The position numbers and the translations under genes are program-made. From NCBI GenBank assembly GCA_050010115.1, contig JBEKLQ010000083.1:1-20285 (forward strand): a DNA stretch of 20,285 bases, written 5' to 3'. The DNA is from JAKACA01 sp050010115 (GTDB lineage: Bacteria; Actinomycetota; Acidimicrobiia; Acidimicrobiales; Bog-793). The notes under the pieces are model-generated. The model ran no database searches, was not told where the DNA came from, and was given only the letters and a program-made list of their open reading frames with translations. Positions within the stretch are counted from its first letter, which is position 1; the number at the start of each line of letters is the position of its first letter. Positions 1 through 7,261 of the stretch are shown in pieces.

Positions 1-17
1 TGACGCTCCTATATTTG

Positions 18-1238
18 TCAAGCGCTCAGGCGGGCTCGATCGTCCAGCCAGTCTCGGTATCGGTGGGCGAGGTCCTGGTTGTGAGTAAGCCCGCGCTCGA
101 GTGCCGAGACGCGACTCGCCCAGGTGCCCAGTTGCGCGGCGACGGTCGCCAAGGTGATGCCGTTCGCGACCCGTCGCTCGCGGAGCTCGGCGACGTCGGT
201 GATAACGGGCGGGCTCACGAGCAAGTAGTAGACCTCACGGGCCACGTAGCGCTTGAGGCAGCGAAGGACCTCCTTCTTGCTCTTGCCCTCTGCCCGCCGA
301 CGGTCGGCGTAGATCTGGGTTCGATTGTCACAGGCCAGACGGACCATGACGATCCGCCACAGTGCGTTGTTGGCCTCGCGGTTGCCGCCCCTGTTCAGGC
401 GGTGGCGTGTGACCTTTCCCGAGGAGGCCTCGACCGGGCTCGATCCGCACAAAGACGCGAAAGATCCCTCAGAGTGCATCCGATCGGGGTTGTCGCCGGC
501 TGCGACCAACAAGGCCGATGCCACCTCCGGGCCGACCCCCAGGGCGCTCAAGAGCGCGGGGTTTGCGTGGTGGCACAAGGGGGCGATGACAGCGTCGAGG
601 TCCTCAATCTCGACGGTGAGCTCCTGGTGGCGTCGTGCCAGGCAGCGCATCGCCGCCTTGGTCGCTTCGTTCGGCTCGAGGTAGGAACCGGGGCGCAGCC
701 TGGCGCAGATCGCCACGCGTTCTTGTGTACGCAGCCCTCGCATCTTCACCCTCAGCTCTTCGGGAGCCGTCACCATGAGGTCCCTCAACTGGTTGGCGGC
801 CTGCGTGCGGGCCTTGACCGCCGAGCGGCGGGCGACACGAAGCGCCCGGAGAGCCTCGGCAGGACCGTCGGCCGACTTCGGGGTACCGGTCGCTTCACCG
901 TTGAGGGCAGCCCGGGCAGCTGCCTCGGCGTCGGTCGTATCGGACTTGCCACGGCGCCGGCGTGCTTGGCGGTTGGGGCGGTTGACCTCGACAACTGTGA
1001 CCGACTCGTCGGAGAAGTAGCGAGCGAGGCCGGCACCGTAGGAGCCGGTTCCCTCGACGCCGACCTTGACGAGGCAGCCGTACGAACCCATCCACGACAG
1101 CAGCTGGCGATAGCCCTTTCCAGTCGCAGGGAACGCCTCAGTACCCAAGATTCTGCCTGCTTCGTCGACGACGGCCGCCACGTGTTGCTCGGAGTGGGTG
1201 TCCACCCCTCCCGTGACTTCTCGTTCCAGATGATGCAT
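18..1238 (-). CDS. IS110-family transposase with C-terminal XRE-like helix-turn-helix
   Basis: This is a DEDD transposase of the IS110 family, which moves an insertion sequence by RNA-guided recombination. The N-terminal RuvC-like domain shows the acidic set: Asp13 in GVDTH, Glu62 in VGVEGTG, and Asp100 and Asp103 in SDTTDAEAA. The C-terminal Transposase_20 domain shows LLSALGVGPEVASALL followed by a SASLCG-like stretch, SSPVEASSGK, whose Ser273 fits the catalytic serine. An ATG six codons upstream (1256) exists, but GGGAGG lies about 10 nt before the ATG at 1238, so the latter is preferred (406 aa). The last ~55 residues (LRERRVANGITLATVAAQLG...RVSALERG) read as an XRE-type helix-turn-helix, which the core family does not need. 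The stop lies 17 bp from the window edge, so the right end of the element is outside. The family call is secure; the subgroup and the element's ends are not determined. Confidence 0.93.
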   Translation of the reverse strand: MHHLEREVTGGVDTHSEQHVAAVVDEAGRILGTEAFPATGKGYRQLLSWMGSYGCLVKVGVEGTGSYGAGLARYFSDESVTVVEVNRPNRQARRRRGKSDTTDAEAAARAALNGEATGTPKSADGPAEALRALRVARRSAVKARTQAANQLRDLMVTAPEELRVKMRGLRTQERVAICARLRPGSYLEPNEATKAAMRCLARRHQELTVEIEDLDAVIAPLCHHANPALLSALGVGPEVASALLVAAGDNPDRMHSEGSFASLCGSSPVEASSGKVTRHRLNRGGNREANNALWRIVMVRLACDNRTQIYADRRRAEGKSKKEVLRCLKRYVAREVYYLLVSPPVITDVAELRERRVANGITLATVAAQLGTWASRVSALERGLTHNQDLAHRYRDWLDDRARLSA

Positions 1239-1256
1239 GCTGTTTTCGCCTCCCAT

Positions 1257-1644
1257 TTGCTAAGCCAGATGACGGTGGCACCACCGGCCGGGACGGCGGA
1301 CAGAACACTCATGGTGCATTCCAAGGCTCCTATCAGGTCACGTCCGTCCGACCGGCTGGTGCGCGTCAAGGCCCGGGGGACCGGGCCGACAGGTCAGCGG
1401 GAGGACACGAGGTCAGTTACACCCAGGGTCAGACCCGGGCTCGGGCCAAGACACGCCCAGCGTCACAGCGACGGCTTGTGCAGTTCCAGAGGAAGGCTTG
1501 GGGATCTCAGGGTTTTCAACAGACTTAGCTGTTGTCCACCCCCTCCCCCCGGACCCCCCTCCCCGGCTGCTGCTGTTGACCAGCACCCTCAGTATGAGTG
1601 TTACACCCTGAACCCAGGGGCGAACCTGGGTGAAGACCATGGAG
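1257..1644 (-). other. Non-coding leader of the IS110 element (possible bridge-RNA region)
   Basis: About 390 bp upstream of the transposase start holds no convincing gene; the overlapping open frames are compositionally biased and lack known motifs. In characterised IS110-group elements the non-coding stretch 5' of the transposase forms the left end and encodes the bridge RNA. Small hairpins are visible: GGGTC-A-GACCC at 1426-1436, and ACCCAGG/CCTGGGT (1612-1618 with 1625-1631, 6-nt loop). GTTACACCC occurs twice (1416 and 1600). The exact end of the element cannot be placed without a comparison copy. Confidence 0.4.
1539..1564 (-). other. G-quadruplex-forming tract
   Basis: On the minus strand four guanine runs of 4, 6, 6 and 5 are separated by loops of 1, 3 and 1 nt (A, TCC, A). 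This is an almost ideal intramolecular G-quadruplex pattern, with a matching C-rich i-motif on the plus strand. It lies about 300 bp upstream of the IS110 transposase on the transposase's coding strand, so it would be present in any long leader transcript. Confidence 0.6.
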
Positions 1645-1688
1645 TGGAGGTAAGCGGACTCGAACCGTCGCCTCCCACGTTGCAAAGG
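1645..1688 (-). pseudogene. 3' fragment resembling tRNA-Ala(UGC), probable attachment-site scar
   Basis: Read on the minus strand, this stretch runs from an anticodon-loop-like TTTGCAA through the T-loop GGTTCGAGTCC to an acceptor 3' side, TTACCTCCA. That matches the 3' half of a bacterial tRNA-Ala(UGC). The anticodon-stem and T-stem partners are eroded (the T-stem has a mismatch), and no matching 5' half (expected acceptor GGAGGTA) is found upstream, so it cannot make a working tRNA. Retention of a tRNA 3' half is what tyrosine-integrase elements leave at attL or attR. A chance resemblance is possible but unlikely over the T-loop plus acceptor. Confidence 0.55.
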
Positions 1689-1871
1689 CCGTCACGAGCC
1701 ACGGGGGCGCGGTCGAGCTCGTCGTCGAGGTCCTAGAGAAGTCCCGGCACCACCGTTATGTCGGGCTGACCGTGCTGTCGCGTTCCGATGGCATCGAGCG
1801 GTGGAGCGGTCCGGGCGCAAGTACTGAAGGTGACCAGCGGACTTCTTCGTGCGAGCCGCCTCACCGGCGCT

Positions 1872-1892
1872 GTCCATAATCCTGTCCATAAA
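1872..1892. repeat. Tandem TGTCCATAA motif, copy 1
   Basis: Two TGTCCATAA units lie 12 bp apart, start to start, with TCC between them. An almost identical pair is found about 370 bp further right (2242-2262). On the minus strand it reads as two TTATGGACA units. It could be a recombinase or Xis arm site, a short iteron, or the conserved 3' end of decayed integrase genes (frames MDRIMD / YGQDYGQ). Confidence 0.6.
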
Positions 1893-1990
1893 CTCCGGAG
1901 GACTCGGTCCGACCGCGGGTTACACTGTAGACAAAAGACCTGATCACGGTAGCCTCGATGGAGAGAGGGCTACCAGAAAGACGGACTCCG

Positions 1991-2034
1991 GCCCATTAGC
2001 AGTGAGTCCGATTCGGCCGCTCTCGCACCTCTCC
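1991..2034 (-). pseudogene. 5' fragment resembling tRNA-Ser(GCU)
   Basis: On the minus strand this gives acceptor GGAGAGG, then TG, a D-arm with a CGA/TCG stem around GAGCGGCCGAA, then G26, anticodon stem ACTCA and a perfect anticodon loop CTGCTAA (anticodon GCU). This is a typical actinobacterial tRNA-Ser(GCU) 5' part. After the loop the sequence departs: the anticodon stem has one mismatch, and no long variable arm or T-loop TTCGAAT follows. CTCTCC at 1960-1965 could pair with the acceptor, but only 24 nt remain for the variable and T arms, too short for a serine tRNA. It is therefore read as a truncated gene or att remnant. Confidence 0.55.
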
Positions 2035-2189
2035 AATGGACACACAGACACTAGCTGGACACTCAGCGCCGCACCCGAAGCATAGGTGAACTCATTCGGG
2101 CTGAACGCGTCGCCGCTGCTCGTATCGCCGGGGACGGCGGTCGAAGCGCCCGTGCCGCCCACCCTGAGTCGAGGTTGTCGTCGAGACTC

Positions 2190-2390
2190 TCAGTGTGGCT
2201 GTGTCTGTCGGCGGGTGACGACGCGCCACCGTTCGGGCTCTTGTCCATAACCCTGTCCATAAAGCTGTTTGGTCGCAGTTACCAGACGGAGGCCCCTCCC
2301 GCCGCAGTCCGTCCCGCCGCAGTGACACGGCCCGAACGTGTGACCGCAACGCGTCGTAATGTGCTCTCCACAGCCGGCGCAGGCGTACAT
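2190..2390 (-). CDS. Small zinc-ribbon-like protein (hypothetical or remnant)
   Basis: This 66-residue frame begins with MYACAGCGEHITTRCGHTF and continues GPCHCGGTDCGG. The pattern C-x2-C, then G-x2-F-x-PC-x-CGG, is like the short zinc ribbons of low-molecular-weight actinobacterial proteins. The part after the ribbon (from about residue 35) runs through the second TGTCCATAA motif pair (as LYGQGYGQ) and looks less protein-like. There is no clear Shine-Dalgarno before the ATG at 2390. It may be a real small ORF, or the relic of a larger gene cut by the element junction. Its function is unknown. Confidence 0.35.
   Translation of the reverse strand: MYACAGCGEHITTRCGHTFGPCHCGGTDCGGRGLRLVTATKQLYGQGYGQEPERWRVVTRRQTQPH
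2242..2262. repeat. Tandem TGTCCATAA motif, copy 2
   Basis: This is the second copy of the paired TGTCCATAA motif (units 12 bp apart, ACC in place of TCC between them). It lies in the same orientation as the copy at 1872-1892. The similarity is confined to about 22 bp, so it is a short conserved motif rather than a long duplication. Confidence 0.6.
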
Positions 2391-2469
2391 GCGCGGTTGT
2401 GCAGGTGTTGGATCCCAGCCGTGAGAGCCCCCGGCTTGGTGGGCTTTGACCTGGCTAGGACCTTCGCTG

Positions 2470-3771
2470 CTACCGGGGCATCATGCCAGGCGCGGTGAGG
2501 CCCAGCCTGGCGATGAACCGCCGACCGATCGGGTGGAGCATGAGTAGCGTCGTCGCGAAGGCTCCGGCGAGAAGGGCGTAAGGCAGCGTGTCTGTAGCAG
2601 CCTGCGCAAGCGCGCCGCTTGCGGCCGCCGCGATGGCCTGCCCGCCTGCCCACGCGAAGTTAGACAGCCCGAAGCCGAGGCCCTGATGAAGTTGCTGACG
2701 TTGTGCGCCATCACTGATCATGGCGGTGGCCGGGACGAACAGAAGTCCGAACGCAGGCAGACCGACGACCAGCACCGCGACGAGCAGCCCTACGGGCACG
2801 AGGAAGGGCAAGAGCAGGGTCACGACGACAGAGGCCGACACGAACACCCGCACGGGCAACGCGCGCCCACGGTGGTCGGCGACCGTGCCAACCACCGGCG
2901 CGAGTGCAGCCTCGACGGCGGCCGCGCCGAGGAACACAGCACCGATCACGACGGCACTGGCGCCGAGGCTGCTTAGCCGAAGCGGAACGAGCACGTCGAC
3001 GACGCCGAAGGCGAGCCCGGCGAGAAAGGTGAGCCACATACCTCCAGCCAGGCTCGGGTCCCTCAACGCCAGCAGCGCACTATGGAGCGATTGGGATTCG
3101 TTGCCGCTCTGCACATGGACGACGAGGCTGGCCAGGATCAAGCAGACTCCAGCGACGGTAGCCCCCGCAAAGGTCGGGCCGGTCCCTACTCGGCTGGCGA
3201 CCACGCCGACGACGGGACCGAAGAGGGCCCCTCCCACGGCTGCAGCGAACGCCACGCCCAGCACGGCGGCGCGCCGGTCGACCGGTGCGGCGGACGTGAG
3301 CCAGGCGAGGCCTCCGGCCCAGGTACATGCGCCCGCGACGCCCTGGACGAAGCGGGCTAGGTCGAGCAGGTCTACGGAGCTGGCGAAGCCAAAGACGAGC
3401 GTGGCCGCGCTCATCAGCGTGAGACCTGTCACGACGGCCGGGCGGACCCCGACTCGGCTCGCGAACAAGCCACCTGGCATGGCGCCGAACAGGGCGCCGA
3501 TGGGGCACGCGGCGACGAGGAGGCCAGCGCCGAACTTCGAGAGCCGGAGCTCGTGCACATAGTGGGGCAAAAGCGGCGTTATCGCGGTGAAGAAGACAGT
3601 GTCCACGAAGACGACGGCGGACACGAGCAAGAGGAGCAGGCCGAGTCCCCTCCCGAGCGCCGCAAGCGACTTCAACCTGTCGCGCACCCGGTAAGTATGC
3701 CAAAGGGCCCGGCGGACAGGCCTTCGAGCTCCAGATCGGGCTACACGGCCCCGTGACGGGTCCCTGAGCAT
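2470..3771 (-). CDS. MFS transporter (DHA1-like)
   Basis: This integral membrane carrier of the major facilitator superfamily probably exports or imports a small molecule by proton antiport. The 433-aa product has a basic N-terminus followed by about 12 hydrophobic segments, beginning LLLLLVSAVVFVDTVFF near residue 45. A degenerate loop 2-3 motif A is visible (GGLFASRVGVRP, near residue 100), with the gating-loop pattern of drug/H+ antiporters. The first ~28 residues are arginine-rich and unlike a membrane N-terminus; a GTG at 3687 (VRDRLKSL) is a good alternative start. There is no obvious partner gene. The substrate is not inferable. Termination is at TAG, 2470-2472. Confidence 0.85.
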   Translation of the reverse strand: MLRDPSRGRVARSGARRPVRRALWHTYRVRDRLKSLAALGRGLGLLLLLVSAVVFVDTVFFTAITPLLPHYVHELRLSKFGAGLLVAACPIGALFGAMPGGLFASRVGVRPAVVTGLTLMSAATLVFGFASSVDLLDLARFVQGVAGACTWAGGLAWLTSAAPVDRRAAVLGVAFAAAVGGALFGPVVGVVASRVGTGPTFAGATVAGVCLILASLVVHVQSGNESQSLHSALLALRDPSLAGGMWLTFLAGLAFGVVDVLVPLRLSSLGASAVVIGAVFLGAAAVEAALAPVVGTVADHRGRALPVRVFVSASVVVTLLLPFLVPVGLLVAVLVVGLPAFGLLFVPATAMISDGAQRQQLHQGLGFGLSNFAWAGGQAIAAAASGALAQAATDTLPYALLAGAFATTLLMLHPIGRRFIARLGLTAPGMMPR

Positions 3772-4485
3772 GGTTTCAGTGTGCTTTCCGACCGACCGCC
3801 CGTATGTCCGGAGCGGAACACTCGGGAGTGGTCAATGTTGGCACTCGACCGTCGCTTAGCGCGGAAAGCGGGGTGAGGGTCAGCGGCGCGCACTTGTCCC
3901 CTCAGGCGAAGCGCGGGTCACGCCGACGTTATGAGCGTTCCTCTCCGTACGCTAAGTCTTCCGAACCGCCTGCCTGCGAGGCTGGCTCTCGCCGTCAGGG
4001 CTAGCGACTGCTGGTCACGTCTGGCTGCTCACGTCCGCCTCCGGGAGATCACGAACACACGGCCTTGAGTACCCGAACGCCGACACGGGTGTCTCGCCGA
4101 TGGCTCATCGTCGTGTCGAAGACGTCGTGATGGCAGAGGCTTGGGCGTTCCCGGTGACGCGGACGAGCATCGGCCTTGCGTTTCGATGAACAAAGGAGTA
4201 TGGTTTCGCCTTACAACCTGCTCATTGGTTATCATCATGCCGGATGCGCCGATGTTTAGGCTCTAGGGACTCCGTCGGAAGTCACCTTGGGAGGGGGATT
4301 GAGTGCTGGAGAAGCCCGAAGGAGATCTAGTCCGGTGTCGCCGGCCTTGCGATCCCACGCATCGTTCTCAGAGCGGCGCGGAGGAGGTCGGCCCCCGAGC
4401 TGCGGCGGCAGAACGCGGAAGACGTTGCTCCCGAGCGCGCGTGCCCGACTGCACACGGAATGCTTGAACGGGGCTGAGGAGGGGG
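3772..4485. other. Long intergenic region without a recognised gene
   Basis: About 710 bp separate the divergent MFS gene and the metallophosphoesterase. The open frames here are low-quality and show no domain. The promoters of both flanking genes must lie here, but no convincing -35/-10 pair stands out. The only candidate coding element is the 19-codon ORF at 4200-4259. Confidence 0.4.
4200..4259 (+). CDS. Possible 19-aa leader peptide
   Basis: A short ORF, MVSPYNLLIGYHHAGCADV, follows AAAGGAG directly, although the spacing to ATG is only one base, which is too short for an ideal site. It ends in TAG 227 bp before the metallophosphoesterase. No attenuator hairpin is evident. It is listed because the ribosome-binding sequence is clear in an otherwise empty region; chance is a real possibility. 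Confidence 0.15.
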   Translation: MVSPYNLLIGYHHAGCADV

Positions 4486-5466
4486 ATGCGCCGCAACCGA
4501 AGCAAAGGTCCGGGGCGGGTGCCCGACGTTCGCATCTTCTTCGCCAGTGACATCCACGGGTCGGAGGTCTGCTTCAAGAAGTTCCTCAATGCGGGGAAGT
4601 TCTATGGGGTAGACCTCATCATCCTGGGCGGAGACATCACTGGTAAAGCGATGGTGCCCATCGCGAGGCAGCCGGACGGGAAATTTCGGCTTCGGTTCAT
4701 GGGAACGGAGCGCGTCGTCAACGCAAAGGGCTTGGAGGAGATCGAGGAGAGCATCCGTTTCAACGGCTTCTACCCCTACGTCTGCGATCCCGGAGAAGTC
4801 GAGCAGCTTATGAATAGTCCCAAGGACGTCCGCCATGCCTTCAGCTCGGTCATGCGCGAGCAGGCCGAGGGGTGGATGCGCTTGGCGGACGAGCGGCTCA
4901 CCGGCACTGGGATCCGGTGCCTGATCATGCCTGGCAACGACGATGAGCCGTTCTTGAACGAGGTTCTGGACGAATCAGCCTGCGTGGAGAACCATGACGG
5001 CTCCATTATCGAGGTTGGCGACTACTACGTTGCCGGCTACGGATGGTCCAATCCCACGCCGTGGGATACGCCCCGGGAGAAGCCGGAGGACGAGATCGAG
5101 AAGGAGCTGCGAGACCTGGCGTCCCGAGTGCCCGATATGAGTCGACTTGTGTTCAACCTGCACGTTCCTCCGTACGACTCAGGGCTCGACTTCGCGCCTG
5201 AGCTGCGCCCAGACTTCTCTATGGTCAAGGCCGGTGGTCACCCAAACATGATCCCCGTCGGCAGTTTGGCCGTGCGCCAGGTTGTCGAGGACTTCCAGCC
5301 TATGCTCGTCCTCTCAGGCCACATCCACGAATCCAGGGGTGTGACGAAGATCGGCGATTCGGTTGCAATCAATCCTGGAAGCGAATACAACGTCGGACGG
5401 CTTTTGGGGGTCTTGATTGACCTGGAGAATGGAAGGGTCACGCACAACCAGTTTGTTGTCGGCTAG
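4486..5466 (+). CDS. Calcineurin-like metallophosphoesterase
   Basis: This is a cytosolic two-metal phosphoesterase; no signal peptide is seen. The full set of family motifs is present in order: DIHG (Asp22, His24), GGD (Asp50), GND (Asn151), His226 in NLHVPPYD, and GHIHES (His279, His281). Between GGD and GND there is an unusually long stretch of about 100 residues including a Glu/Arg-rich helix-like segment, longer than in Icc-type cyclic nucleotide phosphodiesterases. AGGAGG precedes the ATG by only a few bases; a GTG at residue 12 (VPDVRIFF) is a plausible alternative start. The APC permease follows after 48 bp in the same direction, suggesting co-transcription. The substrate is unknown. 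Confidence 0.88.
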   Translation: MRRNRSKGPGRVPDVRIFFASDIHGSEVCFKKFLNAGKFYGVDLIILGGDITGKAMVPIARQPDGKFRLRFMGTERVVNAKGLEEIEESIRFNGFYPYVCDPGEVEQLMNSPKDVRHAFSSVMREQAEGWMRLADERLTGTGIRCLIMPGNDDEPFLNEVLDESACVENHDGSIIEVGDYYVAGYGWSNPTPWDTPREKPEDEIEKELRDLASRVPDMSRLVFNLHVPPYDSGLDFAPELRPDFSMVKAGGHPNMIPVGSLAVRQVVEDFQPMLVLSGHIHESRGVTKIGDSVAINPGSEYNVGRLLGVLIDLENGRVTHNQFVVG

Positions 5467-5514
5467 CTGTACGTCCGTTTGACTATTTGTCTACGTGGTT
5501 TGGAGGTGAGATAG

Positions 5515-7167
5515 ATGGCCGAAGGTGAAGCTCCGCAAATCCCAGGTGGAGGCGCCGGGCTGTTCGTCCGCAATGCAACGGGCCTCGTCAGAAGTGCGGG
5601 CATGTTTGACACGATCTTTTTCAACTGGATCGCAGCCGGGGGGATCGGCCTCGCTCTTGTGTACAATGTCTACTGGGCCCTCAATGCCTTTCCAGGGGTG
5701 AATCTCGTCGCAGCAAGCCTCGCTGTCGTTCCACTAGCCATATGCGCGGTTTTGGTCTTCTCTCTGTTGGCGGCGAGCATACCTCGATCCGGCGGCGACT
5801 ACGTCTTTGTAAGCAGAATCGTAAACCCTGTGTGGGGATTCATCGAGTCGTTCACGGGCTTTATCTCTGTCATCTTGTACTCCGGTTGGGTCGCGTGGTT
5901 CACTGCGGTTGCTTTCGTGCCTGCAGCTCTCGGTGTGCTGGCAGAGTCGTTCCATAGCAGTGGACTGGCTTCGGCCGCCACCTGGTCATCGGGCAAGACG
6001 GGAAGCATCGTCGTGGCCGGGGTAGTGCTGCTGCTCGGGGTTCTTATCATGCTGTGGGGCTTCAGGCCGACCTTGCGCGCGATAACTCTCATGGCTGTCT
6101 TTGGACTTGTCGGTCTGCTCATCGCCGTTGTGGTCCTAGCTGTCCACAGCCATTCCGACTTCATCTCTCGGTTCAACAAGTACGGAGCTTCTCAGTCGGT
6201 AAAGAATGCCTACGGGACGATTCTAAGCGGAGGGACGAAGGCCGGCGTTGCGGTTCGTTCCGGATCTGCCGCCTTCTCGAGGTCAGCCTTCCCGGCGATG
6301 GTGATCTCCTTCTATGCGCTTGGCTACTCCGTGTGGTCGATCTATTTCGCGGGCGAGATGAAGCAGGGGCGTTCACGCAGCCGTGAGCTGAGTGTGATGA
6401 TGGTTCCTATGGTTTTGAACGTGATCGTGTATGTGGTTGCGTTCATTCTTCTGTTCAAGACTGTCGGTTATCCATTCGTGAGTTCGGCCAGCTATCTGTA
6501 TAACTACGCGCCTGCGTCGTATCCGCTGGCCGTTCCCCCGTTCTTGCCGCTGTTCGCTAGCGTGCTGTCAGGGAGCACGTTCCTCAATGTGGTCATCTCG
6601 CTCTCTTGGATAATGTGGCCTGTGGCGATGGTGTTTCTCACGATCGTTCAGTTCTCCAGGATGATCTTTGCCTGGTCGTTCGATGGAGTTATTGGCGAGT
6701 GGATGTCTAAGGTCAGCGATCGGAGTCACCAGCCCACTCGCGCGATTGTCATCCCGGCGGTGATGGCCTTCATATGTGCCGTTCTGATCGTGGAGGTGGG
6801 TTCGTTGCTTACGATCATCGCGTACACGGTGCTGCTGGCGCTGATCTTCTGGGGTTCCATGGCGGTTGCCGGGATAGTGATGCCTTATCGACGCCGCCAG
6901 CTGTACCTCAGCAGTTCGGCGCGGTGGGAGATCGGCAAGGTCCCTGTCATCACGATCGCAGGAACGGTGCTCCTGGCCTGGGTCCTCGTCGAGTTCTACT
7001 TGGTCTTCAAGTACTCGGGACTGGGGATTTCGAACGTTGGCGAAGCGGTCGGGATTGTGCTGGGCGTGATGGCAGTTGGCGCGCTGATCTTCCTCGCCTT
7101 CTACGTTCGGAAACGCCGGCAGGGTTACGACGCGATGCTCGTCTACAAGGAGATCCCGCCTGAGTAA
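5515..7167 (+). CDS. APC-superfamily amino acid/amine permease
   Basis: This is a secondary transporter in the cytoplasmic membrane, most likely importing an amino acid, amine or related nitrogen compound with a cation. The 550 residues contain about 12-13 hydrophobic segments. SIPRSGGDYVFVSR (about residues 87-100) is the family signature between the second and third helices. The protein ends in a short polar tail, YKEIPPE, as in a set of actinobacterial APC permeases. GGAGGTGAG lies 8-10 nt before the ATG. It is 48 bp downstream of the metallophosphoesterase and upstream of the SDR/cyclase operon, so it is the likely uptake system for the substrate handled by this locus. The substrate itself is inferred only from context. 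Confidence 0.88.
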   Translation: MAEGEAPQIPGGGAGLFVRNATGLVRSAGMFDTIFFNWIAAGGIGLALVYNVYWALNAFPGVNLVAASLAVVPLAICAVLVFSLLAASIPRSGGDYVFVSRIVNPVWGFIESFTGFISVILYSGWVAWFTAVAFVPAALGVLAESFHSSGLASAATWSSGKTGSIVVAGVVLLLGVLIMLWGFRPTLRAITLMAVFGLVGLLIAVVVLAVHSHSDFISRFNKYGASQSVKNAYGTILSGGTKAGVAVRSGSAAFSRSAFPAMVISFYALGYSVWSIYFAGEMKQGRSRSRELSVMMVPMVLNVIVYVVAFILLFKTVGYPFVSSASYLYNYAPASYPLAVPPFLPLFASVLSGSTFLNVVISLSWIMWPVAMVFLTIVQFSRMIFAWSFDGVIGEWMSKVSDRSHQPTRAIVIPAVMAFICAVLIVEVGSLLTIIAYTVLLALIFWGSMAVAGIVMPYRRRQLYLSSSARWEIGKVPVITIAGTVLLAWVLVEFYLVFKYSGLGISNVGEAVGIVLGVMAVGALIFLAFYVRKRRQGYDAMLVYKEIPPE

Positions 7168-7178
7168 CAGCACGCGTC

Positions 7179-7202
7179 TCTCATCCGTCTCCCCGGATGA
7201 GA
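7179..7202 (+). promoter_or_regulatory. Perfect 9-bp hairpin between permease and SDR genes
   Basis: TCTCATCCG (7179-7187) and CGGATGAGA (7194-7202) form a perfect 9-bp stem with a 6-nt loop, starting 12 nt after the permease stop codon. It lacks a following T-run, so it is either a processing/partial terminator that lowers expression of the downstream operon or a protein-binding dyad. Confidence 0.5.
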
Positions 7203-7261
7203 CGGGGCGAGGCTCCGGGGTCTGGGCTTCGTCTTCTGCAGGCTGGCCAGGAAGGTAGCAG

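Larger units (their letters stand above)
1690..2189. other. Gene-poor mosaic between tRNA fragments
   Basis: No intact gene is recognised in this 500-bp stretch. It contains the tRNA-Ser-like 5' fragment, one copy of the tandem TGTCCATAA motif, and two perfect inverted repeats: GGTAGCC/GGCTACC at 1948-1954 with 1968-1974, and CGGACTC/GAGTCCG at 1982-1988 with 2004-2010. The plus-strand frame from about 1690 to 1875 encodes a readable but unrecognised peptide without an obvious start. The picture is of decayed mobile-element flanks. Confidence 0.4.

Noticed and set aside
15..1736. Long 573-codon plus-strand open frame opposite the IS110 gene
   Set aside because: It is the antisense shadow of the transposase; the translation is Gly/Arg/Val-rich and has no domain, whereas the minus strand has full IS110 motifs.
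2720..3562. 280-codon plus-strand frame opposite the MFS gene
   Set aside because: Its Thr/Ala/Pro/Arg-rich low-complexity composition is that expected from the reverse of a high-GC membrane protein gene.
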